Shown here: positions 18,103 to 25,386 of the stretch, piece after piece
Numbering within the stretch: the stretch's first letter is position 1
Layout: the number at the start of each line of letters is the position of its first letter
Assembly: GCA_020722685.1 (NCBI GenBank)
Contig: DYKH01000016.1
Span: 1 to 59,071 of the forward strand
Source of the DNA: Caldithrix sp.
GTDB taxonomy: Bacteria > KSB1 > UBA2214 > DYKH01
Direction of reading: 5' to 3'
DNA: 59,071 nucleotides
The notes under the pieces: generated by a model
What the model was told of the DNA's origin: nothing
The model's database searches: none
Seen by the model: only the letters and a program-made list of their open reading frames with translations
Position numbers and translations under genes: made by a program

Positions 18103-18546
18103 CTACGCATGGACCAGGTCGCTCAGTCTAAATTTGTTGCGCTTGACCTTTTGCGCCATTTCCTCCAAAGTGGTTTGCGCGAAAAATGACTTTATCTTTT
18201 CGCGTATCTCGGACCACTGCACGTGCACCGGACAGGGATTTTCAATTCCGCACTTTTCCAGGCCTAACAAGCATTCGTTAAAAAGCGCCGGGCCGTCAAT
18301 AGCCTCCACAATCTCGATGAGATGGATTTCGCCCGCCGGTCGCGCCAAGGAGACTCCCCCATTGGGCCCTTTGAACGAGACCATGATGTCATGTTGCGTC
18401 AGTATCTGGAGGATTTTCGTCAGAAAATGGAAAGAAATGCCAAGCTCTTCGGAAATCTCCCGAATCGGCACGTACGGGCGCTCGCTGTTAAGGGCAATGT
18501 AAAAGGCGGCGCGAATGCCATAGTTGCATGTTTTGGATAGCATCAT
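18103..18546 (-). CDS. Rrf2-family Fe-S transcriptional regulator (NsrR/IscR-like)
   Basis: A 147-residue winged-helix regulator. The N-terminus (MLSKTCNYGIRAAFYIAL) and the recognition region ISEELGISFHFLTKILQILT are characteristic of Rrf2 proteins, and FKGPNGGVSLARP is the wing. Cys92, Cys99 and Cys105 form the three-cysteine group used by IscR, NsrR and RsrR to bind a Fe-S cluster that senses NO, oxygen or redox state. Given the norCB, hemerythrin and nar genes behind it, an NsrR-like NO-sensing role is likely. It has its own promoter with an overlapping palindrome (18558-18609), suggesting self-regulation. The leader is short, without a clear ribosome site. Confidence 0.9.
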   Translation of the reverse strand: MMLSKTCNYGIRAAFYIALNSERPYVPIREISEELGISFHFLTKILQILTQHDIMVSFKGPNGGVSLARPAGEIHLIEIVEAIDGPALFNECLLGLEKCGIENPCPVHVQWSEIREKIKSFFAQTTLEEMAQKVKRNKFRLSDLVHA

Positions 18547-18557
18547 ATTTTCAATTC

Positions 18558-18585
18558 ATATTTAAGACTCTTTTGTCTGAAATAT
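18558..18585. promoter_or_regulatory. Candidate Rrf2 operator palindrome
   Basis: ATATTT-A-AGAC, six bases, then GTCT-G-AAATAT form inverted arms matching at ten of eleven positions. The palindrome covers the -10 hexamer of the Rrf2 gene promoter, the classic place for an autorepressor. Confidence 0.55.
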
Positions 18586-18609
18586 AGGATAATTCTCCAT
18601 TCCTGTCAA
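18581..18609 (-). promoter_or_regulatory. Sigma70-like promoter of the Rrf2 gene
   Basis: On the minus strand, TTGACA (18609-18604) is followed by exactly 17 bases and TATATT (18586-18581). Predicted transcription starts about 28 bases before the ATG at 18546. It would drive the regulator and possibly the genes behind it. Confidence 0.7.
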
Positions 18610-18631
18610 GCGAAATTTTGTGTCTTCCTAT

Positions 18632-18715
18632 TCGTACTCGTACTCGTAATCGTACTCGTAATCGTAATCATACTCCCTCTTGCTCTTGCTCTTGCTCCTG
18701 CTCCTGCTCCTCCTT
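18632..18715. repeat. Hexanucleotide tandem repeat, left arm
   Basis: Fourteen 6-mers in strict register: TCGTAC, TCGTAC, TCGTAA, TCGTAC, TCGTAA, TCGTAA, TCATAC, TCCCTC, three TTGCTC, two CTGCTC, CTCCTT. It lies upstream of the Rrf2 promoter. A frame through it would encode an acidic Tyr-rich or basic Lys/Arg/Ser tail, which I consider spurious. Confidence 0.85.
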
Positions 18716-18803
18716 GTCCTCAACTTCCTTCCACGAGTATCCAAGCTTACTAACGCACGAAAATTTCGGTTTGCAAATGACGCAGCAAGTTTGTAAGTTT
18801 TAG

Positions 18804-18851
18804 GGGAGGGAGCAAGAGCAGGAGTACGAGTAAGATTAGGATTAAGACTGG
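18804..18851. repeat. Hexanucleotide tandem repeat, inverted right arm
   Basis: GGGAGG, GAGCAA, GAGCAG, GAGTAC, GAGTAA, GATTAG, GATTAA, GACTGG: 6-mers of the reverse-complement type to the array at 18632. The two arms could pair around a ~90-base centre, just upstream of the selenocysteine tRNA. Confidence 0.75.
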
Positions 18852-18878
18852 GTGTGGGGGTAACTGTCGGAGTATTTC

Positions 18879-18973
18879 GGGAATGCAAGGCTACCTGGTG
18901 GGGCCCGCGGACTTCAAATCCGTTGTGAGGCGGTGATCCCGTCTCGGGTGGGTTCGATTCCCACACATTCCCG
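18879..18973 (+). tRNA. selC: tRNA-Sec (anticodon TCA)
   Basis: About 95 bases that fold as a selenocysteine tRNA. The anticodon loop CTTCAAA carries TCA at 18914-18916 on a five-pair stem. The extra arm is long, GAGGCGG pairing with CCGTCTC. The T arm is GTGGG-TTCGATT-CCCAC. The acceptor stem GGGAATG pairs with CATTCCC, and an eighth position (C/A) is mismatched, whereas bacterial tRNA-Sec normally has an eight-pair acceptor. The discriminator is G and CCA is not encoded. The tRNA decodes UGA in selenoprotein mRNAs. selA, selB and selD are not in this window. Confidence 0.93.
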
Positions 18974-19041
18974 CTATGGGGTCAAAACAACAGGGGTTGG
19001 GCTTTGAATCTCGAAAGGGTGAGGAAAGTGTTTTCTCTTCC

Positions 19042-20364
19042 CTACTTTTCATCCGCTCTGACAAGCCCGCCAGTCATCTTTAGCAGTTCAGTTTCTGCCG
19101 CTTTGGCCTGAAACTGCGCGGAAATCAATCTCTCCAGGGCATCCAGATATTTTCGCTGCACCTCGCGCAATTCAATGGCGGTCAACGTACCCAATCGGTA
19201 CTTTTCCAACGATACCTGAACGTTCTCCTTGGCCACGGCCACGTTCTCATGTTCCAAAGAGGTCAATTTCACGTTCGTCTGGTAGGCTTGAAAATACCGC
19301 GACAGTTCCGCTTCTATCTGGCTTTTTGCATCCCGGAGCGCCAATTCGCTGCTGCGCAGGGCTAACTCGGCGTTTTGCAAGCGACGATTGTTGTTAAAGC
19401 CGTCAAAAAGAGTGTAGCTGGCAGAGAGACCATAGGTGAATCCCTGATTCTTACTCGACTTCACAAAACCGGATTGTGACTCCGATTTTGACAAATTGAA
19501 GCCGACGTTCAAGCCTATCTTTGGAAATCGCGGCTCCCAAGCATTGCGAACATCCAGTTTGGCGACCATTTGGCCTTTTTGTGCCAATAACAGGGTGCTG
19601 TTTTGGCTTTCCAAAACGCTTTTCAATTGGCCGATTTCCAAATTCATGCGAATCTGAATGGTGTCGCTGGCAACGAAATCAATGGCGGCGTCCCGGGCCA
19701 AAAGCTGGTTGAGCGTTGTTTTGGCGTTGGCTAAAGAAATCTCTTGTCGCAACATTGCCGAGCGATCCTCGTTCAAGTCCACCCGCGCATTCTGCACATC
19801 GAGTCTGGATTCCGAGCCGATCCCGTACTTGGCTTCGGCAATTTTCAAGCGCTGTTGCGAAATGGCCAATGCCTCCTGCAAAGATTGCAGCTTCTGCCGT
19901 TGCTGGACCACGTCAAAATAGGCTTCGATAACTTGAGCAAGTGAATTCTCGATCGCCAAACGAGTATTGATCTCCCCCATTTCCCGGAACTGGCGGAGCC
20001 GTTGATAAGAAGCAAACATGCCGAAGCCATCGAAAAGCGTCCAATTCAAAGCCACGCCGACATTACGAGAGCTGGTTTCTGCGTTGCGGCGGTCTATCAC
20101 ATTCCCGGAAACGAATTCTTGATACGATTTGCTGATGCTTTTGGATTGACCGGCGCTGGCGGTTATCTGCGGCAAAAATCCGGCGTTGCCCAAACTCAGA
20201 TTATTCTCATCAATCTTTGCTTCGGTTCTGGCGATACGAATCGCATAGTTATTTTCTAAAGCAATTTCGATGGCCTGCTGCAGCGTCAACGATTCCTGCG
20301 CGTAGAGCAACCCTACGCCCAATAGCAAAGTTGAAAGCAACGCTTTTTGATATTTCTTCACCAT
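19042..20364 (-). CDS. TolC-family outer-membrane efflux protein
   Basis: About 440 residues with a signal peptide (LLSTLLLGVGLLYAQ) and two repeated OEP domains of long coiled-coil helices and short barrel strands. The segments SLTLQQAIEIALENNYAIRI and SYTLFDGFNNNRRLQNAELA are typical of the family. It forms the outer-membrane exit duct for the RND pump encoded upstream. I prefer the ATG at 20364, which gives a standard signal peptide. An ATG seven codons earlier (20385) is also possible. The gene is separated from the pump gene by a 10-bp repeat array, yet all three efflux genes share the strand and order adaptor-pump-TolC. Confidence 0.92.
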   Translation of the reverse strand: MVKKYQKALLSTLLLGVGLLYAQESLTLQQAIEIALENNYAIRIARTEAKIDENNLSLGNAGFLPQITASAGQSKSISKSYQEFVSGNVIDRRNAETSSRNVGVALNWTLFDGFGMFASYQRLRQFREMGEINTRLAIENSLAQVIEAYFDVVQQRQKLQSLQEALAISQQRLKIAEAKYGIGSESRLDVQNARVDLNEDRSAMLRQEISLANAKTTLNQLLARDAAIDFVASDTIQIRMNLEIGQLKSVLESQNSTLLLAQKGQMVAKLDVRNAWEPRFPKIGLNVGFNLSKSESQSGFVKSSKNQGFTYGLSASYTLFDGFNNNRRLQNAELALRSSELALRDAKSQIEAELSRYFQAYQTNVKLTSLEHENVAVAKENVQVSLEKYRLGTLTAIELREVQRKYLDALERLISAQFQAKAAETELLKMTGGLVRADEK

Positions 20365-20490
20365 TGTGAATTCCACTTCATTCAAAGTAAGATGATCCTC
20401 TTGGAAAGCAAAATTAAAGCAGGCGCAGCTTCACAAAAAATGGACTATGAAAAAGCGGTTTATAACGTCGACCCTCCCGCCAATTGTTGT

Positions 20491-20722
20491 CTATCCTTGA
20501 CGATTCTTGACTATTCTTGACCATTCTTGAAAGCTTTTGCCCATCTTTGGCAATGTTTGACCAAGTTTGACTATCTGATAAAGCTTGACAATCCTTGACA
20601 ACTCTTGACCATCTTTGACAATGTTTGCCCATATTAGGCAATGTTTGACCAAGTTTGACTAGGCCTGACAAAACTTGACTACTCTTGACAAAGCTTGACC
20701 ATTCTTGCCCCTGTTTGACCAC
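20491..20722. repeat. 10-bp tandem repeat array with TTGA(C) core
   Basis: About 24 units follow one another, nearly all exactly 10 bases, with consensus C-N-A-N-N-(C/T)-T-T-G-A. For example: cgattcttga, ctattcttga, ccattcttga, caatgtttga, ccaagtttga, caatccttga, caactcttga. One unit is 8 bases (20571-20578), which shifts the phase once. The pair caatgtttga-ccaagtttga recurs 88 bases later, so a larger unit was also duplicated. It lies between the pump stop and the TolC start. Confidence 0.9.
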
Positions 20723-20727
20723 GTTCT

Positions 20728-23700
20728 TTACTCCCTCCCACCCGCAGCCGCTTCCGCAAAAATCTCCCTGTCGTCTTCCAGCACTCTGTCCTCTTGAATA
20801 TGGCTGTAAACCTTGCGTTCCTTGGAAAAATAGGAATAAATAGCCGGGATGATGAACAAAGTAAGAAAGGTCGAAAAGACCAAGCCGCCGCAAACGGCGA
20901 CGCCCATGGGCACCCGACTCTCTGCTCCAGCTCCCAAGGCCAAGGCAATGGGCAAGATTCCCAGAAAGGTAGATAAGCTGGTCATTAGAATGGGCCGGAA
21001 TCGAGCGACCGCCGCATCCTGGATGGCTTCCATAAGCGATAGACCTTGTCCGCGTCGCTGATTGGCAAACTCGACGATAAGAATGCCGTTCTTGGTCACC
21101 AGGCCGATGAGCATGATCATACCGATTTGGCTGAAGATGTTTATGGTTTTGCCAAAATACCACAGCGACAGCAACGCCCCGGCAAGGGCTAGCGGCACGG
21201 TGAACATGATGATGAACGGATCGCGGAAGCTTTCAAATTGGGCGGAGAGAATCAGATAGATGAGAATAAGCGCCAGGGCCAGCGCAAACGCCAAACTGGA
21301 AGAGCTTTCAGCAAAATCCCGGGCAGCGCCCGAAAGATCAGTACGAAAGGATTCGTCCAAAACCCGCTCGGCGATTTCATCCATGGCGGCAATGCCGTCG
21401 CTGATAGTTTTTCCTCTGGCCAAGCCGGCGGAAATCGTTGCCGAAACGTAGCGATTGAACCGATAAAGCTGCGGCGGGCGACTGCTTTCTTTTAGATCGA
21501 CCAGATTTCCCAGCGGCACCAAGTCACCATACTTGTTGCGCACATGCAGAAGCGTGAGATCCAACGGCTCATCGCGGTCTCCCCTTTCCACTTGCGGGAT
21601 AATTTGGTACTGCTTGTTATTCAAAATAAAATAGCCCACCCGTTGGCCACTGTAAGCCAAGCGCAAAGTCTGCGCGATGTCCGTAGCAGAAACGCCAAGA
21701 GTCCGGGCGCGCCCGCGATTAATTTGTATTTCCAATTCCGGCTTGTTGAATTTCAAGTCGGCATCGACAAAGTTGAAAACCGGGCTTTTGCTCGCCTCCT
21801 CCAAAAACCTGGGAAGAGCTTCCTGCAGTTTTGCAAAATTGACGGCTTGGAGGACGTAGCGCACCGGCAGGCCCCCACGCCCTATTCCCGAACCCAGGGA
21901 CTGTTCCTGGGTGACCGAAGTCCTCACAGCGCTCACTCGGCTCACTTCAGCGGCCAACTCCTCCGCGATTTCTTGTTGGGAGCGTTGCCGTTCGTCCGGT
22001 GAGACGAGGGTGATGCGAAGAAAACCCGAATTTGCACCGGTTCCGGCAAAACCCGGCGAGGTCATGACATTCATTGACTTTTTTTCCGGCACAGCTTTTT
22101 CGACTACGGCTGCCATCTCCTGCATGATCTTGTCCATGTGTTCAAACGTGACGCCTTCGGGCGCGATCGAATTGAGGCGCAGACTGCTGCGATCCTCATA
22201 AGGAGCTAACTCGCGGGGCAAGATCGAATTGAAGATGACGATTAACGCCAGTGAAACAACAATGCCGACAAATGCGAGCCAGCGACGTTGCATGAACCAC
22301 CGCAGGCTTTTTCGGTAAACGTCAATGAGAGAGACGAAGAAAGGCTCGGTCTTGTAATAGAACCAACTATGCCGCTTCTTCTGCCGCAGAATCTTGGTGG
22401 CTAACATGGGGGTCAGAGTCAAGGAGACAAAGGCAGAGATAATGACGGAACCCGCGATAACGATGCCGAACTCGCGGAACAGTCGCCCGGTCAGCCCTTG
22501 TAAAAAGATGACCGGCATGAACACCGCGGCCAAGGCGACCGTCGTGGAGATGACCGCAAAATAGACTTCTTTGATTCCCAAGAGGCCGGCTTTGACCGGC
22601 TCCACACCCCGCTCAACTTTGGTGTAAATGTTCTCCAAGACGACGATGGCGTCATCAACGACCATGCCGATGGCCAGAACCAATCCAAGCAGAGTCAGGA
22701 CGTTGATGGAAAACTCGGCGACGTACATGATGAAAAAGGCGCCGATCAGGGAAATGGGGATAGCAATGATGGGAATGATGGTGGTGCGCCAATCGCGCAG
22801 AAATAGAAAAATGATCAGCAAGACCAGAGCAAAGGCAGAAAAGACCGTCTCTTCCACTTCCTTAATGGACTGGCGAATATAGGTGGAAGTATCAAAACCG
22901 ATCTCCATTTTGATATCCGGCGGAAGGTCTTTTCTCAACTGATCGATGCGCCGATAGAATTCATCCAAGATATTGATGTAGTTGGACCCCGGTTGCGGAA
23001 TGAGCACCAAACCCGTCATCGGCACGCCATCGCGACGGTAGAGGGTGCGATAGTTATCGGTGCCGAGCTCCGCGTAGCCGATATCTTGAAAGCGCACGAC
23101 CGTGCCGCCGGATTCTTTGACGATGAGATTGTTGAACTCCTCGACCGTCTCTAATCGCCCCTGCGTGCGAATGGTCAGCTCGGTGGCGCTGCCTTCAATG
23201 CGTCCGGTCGGCAGCTCGATGTTTTCCCGCACCAAAGCATTCTGTACGTCCATGGGCGTCATTTTGTACGCAGCAAGCTTGGCAGGATTCAGCCAAAGAC
23301 GCATGGCATAATCCTTCGCGCCCCATACTTGCGCCTCGCTCACTCCCGGAATGGTGCGAAACCGTTCCCGCAACACGTTGGTGGCGATGTCGGTGAGCTG
23401 AATGAGACTACGCGAATCGCTCAACACATTGAGATAGACGATGGGCACCGCATCGGCGTCCGCTTTTAGGACGATGGGGGTGTCGCAATCCGGAGGCAAG
23501 TTGCGCATGGCGCGCGACACCCGGTCGCGGACATCATTGGCCGCCGCTTCAAGATTCACGTCCAGATTGAATTCAACGGTAATGCGCGAATTGCCCTCAC
23601 GACTGGATGACGACAGCGTACGGATGCCGGCGATGCCGCTGATAGATTCCTCCAGGGGCTCGGTGATTTGTGACTCAATCACGTCGGCATTGGCGCCCGT

Positions 23701-23853
23701 GTAAGTGGTAGAAACCGTAATAATGGGAGGATCGACATTCGGGTATTCCCGAACGCCCAAATAGGTGAAGCCGATGACGCCAAACAAGATGATGAACAAG
23801 GACATCACGATGGATAAGACCGGCCGGTTAATACTAGTGGAAGATAGGCTCAT
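20728..23853 (-). CDS. RND-superfamily efflux pump, HAE1 type (AcrB-like)
   Basis: A 1041-residue inner-membrane proton-driven drug/solute exporter. It has the usual 12-helix plan with two large periplasmic loops. The start SSTSINRPVLSIVMSLFIIL and the early REYPNVDPPIITVSTTYTGA are diagnostic. The proton-relay helix around LGLVLAIGMVVDDAIVVLEN carries the expected pair of aspartates. The second half repeats the fold, ending PMGVAVCGGLVFSTFLTLFIIPAIY. It works with the adaptor encoded 132 bases upstream and the TolC protein downstream. Substrate specificity cannot be read from the sequence. Confidence 0.95.
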   Translation of the reverse strand: MSLSSTSINRPVLSIVMSLFIILFGVIGFTYLGVREYPNVDPPIITVSTTYTGANADVIESQITEPLEESISGIAGIRTLSSSSREGNSRITVEFNLDVNLEAAANDVRDRVSRAMRNLPPDCDTPIVLKADADAVPIVYLNVLSDSRSLIQLTDIATNVLRERFRTIPGVSEAQVWGAKDYAMRLWLNPAKLAAYKMTPMDVQNALVRENIELPTGRIEGSATELTIRTQGRLETVEEFNNLIVKESGGTVVRFQDIGYAELGTDNYRTLYRRDGVPMTGLVLIPQPGSNYINILDEFYRRIDQLRKDLPPDIKMEIGFDTSTYIRQSIKEVEETVFSAFALVLLIIFLFLRDWRTTIIPIIAIPISLIGAFFIMYVAEFSINVLTLLGLVLAIGMVVDDAIVVLENIYTKVERGVEPVKAGLLGIKEVYFAVISTTVALAAVFMPVIFLQGLTGRLFREFGIVIAGSVIISAFVSLTLTPMLATKILRQKKRHSWFYYKTEPFFVSLIDVYRKSLRWFMQRRWLAFVGIVVSLALIVIFNSILPRELAPYEDRSSLRLNSIAPEGVTFEHMDKIMQEMAAVVEKAVPEKKSMNVMTSPGFAGTGANSGFLRITLVSPDERQRSQQEIAEELAAEVSRVSAVRTSVTQEQSLGSGIGRGGLPVRYVLQAVNFAKLQEALPRFLEEASKSPVFNFVDADLKFNKPELEIQINRGRARTLGVSATDIAQTLRLAYSGQRVGYFILNNKQYQIIPQVERGDRDEPLDLTLLHVRNKYGDLVPLGNLVDLKESSRPPQLYRFNRYVSATISAGLARGKTISDGIAAMDEIAERVLDESFRTDLSGAARDFAESSSSLAFALALALILIYLILSAQFESFRDPFIIMFTVPLALAGALLSLWYFGKTINIFSQIGMIMLIGLVTKNGILIVEFANQRRGQGLSLMEAIQDAAVARFRPILMTSLSTFLGILPIALALGAGAESRVPMGVAVCGGLVFSTFLTLFIIPAIYSYFSKERKVYSHIQEDRVLEDDREIFAEAAAGGRE

Positions 23854-23985
23854 TGCTAAACCCGTTTGGTTGCGCGTTGATGAATTGACTGAACCCGGCG
23901 GTTCAAGACAAATGTCTGTATTGAACGAGGCATAAGGGACACTTGGGTGATTCTGCTTTCACCGGCAGACGATGGCTGCAAACAA

Positions 23986-25047
23986 TCAGTCGAGACTGGT
24001 GATGTTGATGGGAGTGCCGTTGCGTACCTGCAACAAACCCGTGGTGAGCAAAGTGTCATTCACCGCCAGTCCGCGGGTAATCTGCACTTTGTCGCTGGTG
24101 CGCAACCCGGTTTCGACAAAAACTTGTTGTGCTCTGCCCCCTTTGGCGACAAATACTTTCTCCCTTTCCATCTCGGGAATCAAGGTTTCGGTAGGAATCA
24201 TGATGGCATCTTCAATCCGAGAAAGGGAGACGGTCACTTCGGCAAAAGACCCAGGGCGCACCTTGCCCTCCGGGTTGGGACATAAAGCGCGAATGCGCAC
24301 ACTGCGGATTTCCGGATCTACTTTTGGCTCCAGAGCATAAATCTTGCCGGCGAAAACATCCCTGCTGCCCTGAATTTTAAAAGTTATCTGATCGCCGACT
24401 TGCACAAAATCGGCATATCTTTCCGGGATGGAAAAATCAATCTTGACCGGATCGCGATCCACCAAATAGGCAATCTTTGATTCCGGCGAAATATAGCTGC
24501 CGTCGCTAACATAGCGGAGTCCAATGATGCCGTCGAACGGAGCGATAATAGTGGCTTTTTCGATCTGCGCGTGAATCAATTGCAAGTCCGCCTTGGCAGT
24601 GTTCAGCCTGGTCAGAGCTGCATCATATACCTCTTGGCTGACCGCCTCGATCTCCAACTGTTTGCGCTGACGCAGCTCGGTGTCCTCAGCCAACTTTAGC
24701 TGCAGTTCCGCACGCAGTTTCTGTGCCTGCAAATCCGCATCGTTGATTTTAACCAACACCTCGCCTTTTTTGACCCGGCTTCCCTCCTGAAAGTTAATGA
24801 CGGTAATTTTCCCGGTGACCTCGCTTCTCAGCTCGACTTCCTCATTGGCCAGTACCGTTCCCGCTATAGTAATCTTGTTGTCCATCTGGCCGGCTCTGAC
24901 AAGGTAGGCTTTGACGTTGGTCACCTGCCCTCCGGTCCGCACCGCTGTCGGCGTGCGGGTTTCTTTGCTCCAAGGCCGCCATTTGGCCAAAACCAAAAGA
25001 GCAAAAATGACAGCGACAACAAACCAAATTGCAGTTTTCTTTTTCAT
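23986..25047 (-). CDS. RND efflux periplasmic adaptor (HlyD/MFP family)
   Basis: About 353 residues with an N-terminal membrane anchor (KKKTAIWFVVAVIFALLVLA). A lipoyl/barrel-sandwich half-motif lies around VTGKITVINFQEGSRVKKGEVLVKINDADLQ, followed by a coiled-coil hairpin rich in Leu, Gln and Arg, the second half-motif ATIIAPFDGIIGLRYVSDG, and a beta-barrel domain (EIRSVRIRALCPNPEGKVRPGSFAEV). It bridges the RND pump and TolC. I chose the ATG at 25047. The longer frame adds ~56 residues without signal character and would run through the likely promoter region. Confidence 0.9.
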   Translation of the reverse strand: MKKKTAIWFVVAVIFALLVLAKWRPWSKETRTPTAVRTGGQVTNVKAYLVRAGQMDNKITIAGTVLANEEVELRSEVTGKITVINFQEGSRVKKGEVLVKINDADLQAQKLRAELQLKLAEDTELRQRKQLEIEAVSQEVYDAALTRLNTAKADLQLIHAQIEKATIIAPFDGIIGLRYVSDGSYISPESKIAYLVDRDPVKIDFSIPERYADFVQVGDQITFKIQGSRDVFAGKIYALEPKVDPEIRSVRIRALCPNPEGKVRPGSFAEVTVSLSRIEDAIMIPTETLIPEMEREKVFVAKGGRAQQVFVETGLRTSDKVQITRGLAVNDTLLTTGLLQVRNGTPINITSLD

Positions 25048-25386
25048 ACTTTTACCAATTGTCCCTTCATGCCGAAAAACCAGACATAGAATCCCTTTCA
25101 AGGTGCTTAGATTCGGACGCAATATATGCCAAATTCGTATCAATTGTCCAAACAATTTAAGTGTAAGAACGTTCGTCTTTGGCTTTTGTTCTATCAGCGG
25201 GAAAAAGAAAGTCACTTGAATGTTTCAAACCCGGGCGACGTCCGGAGCGCATGACGATGAATGGGACGCATAATGAATTCAATTCAAAAAAGCCTTGACC
25301 CTCACTTTTTTATTCTGTAATTTCGCCAACGAAAATGTGGATTCCAAGTGGGATTGTTGACAACCGCATGTATGAGGAGAGAGGCT
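25048..25386. other. Divergent intergenic region
   Basis: This separates the minus-strand efflux operon from the plus-strand acyl-CoA ligase and must hold both promoters. Only the plus-strand promoter candidate (25295-25323) is clear. I see no regulator site that stands out. Confidence 0.5.
25295..25323 (+). promoter_or_regulatory. Candidate sigma70 promoter for the acyl-CoA ligase
   Basis: TTGACC, 17 bases, TAATTT. It lies about 64 bases upstream of the chosen start at 25387. The spacing is ideal but the -10 element is only moderately good. Confidence 0.45.

Noticed and set aside
18628..18966. A 112-codon minus-strand frame with a Tyr/Asp/Glu-rich end
   Set aside because: It is produced by the hexanucleotide repeat read in frame and runs through the selenocysteine tRNA; there is no ribosome site and no conserved content.
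20414..21163. A 249-codon minus-strand frame over the end of the RND gene and the decamer array
   Set aside because: It is a shifted-frame shadow of the pump gene that continues through the 10-bp repeats; the repeated Ser/Lys/Gln/Trp content reflects the array.
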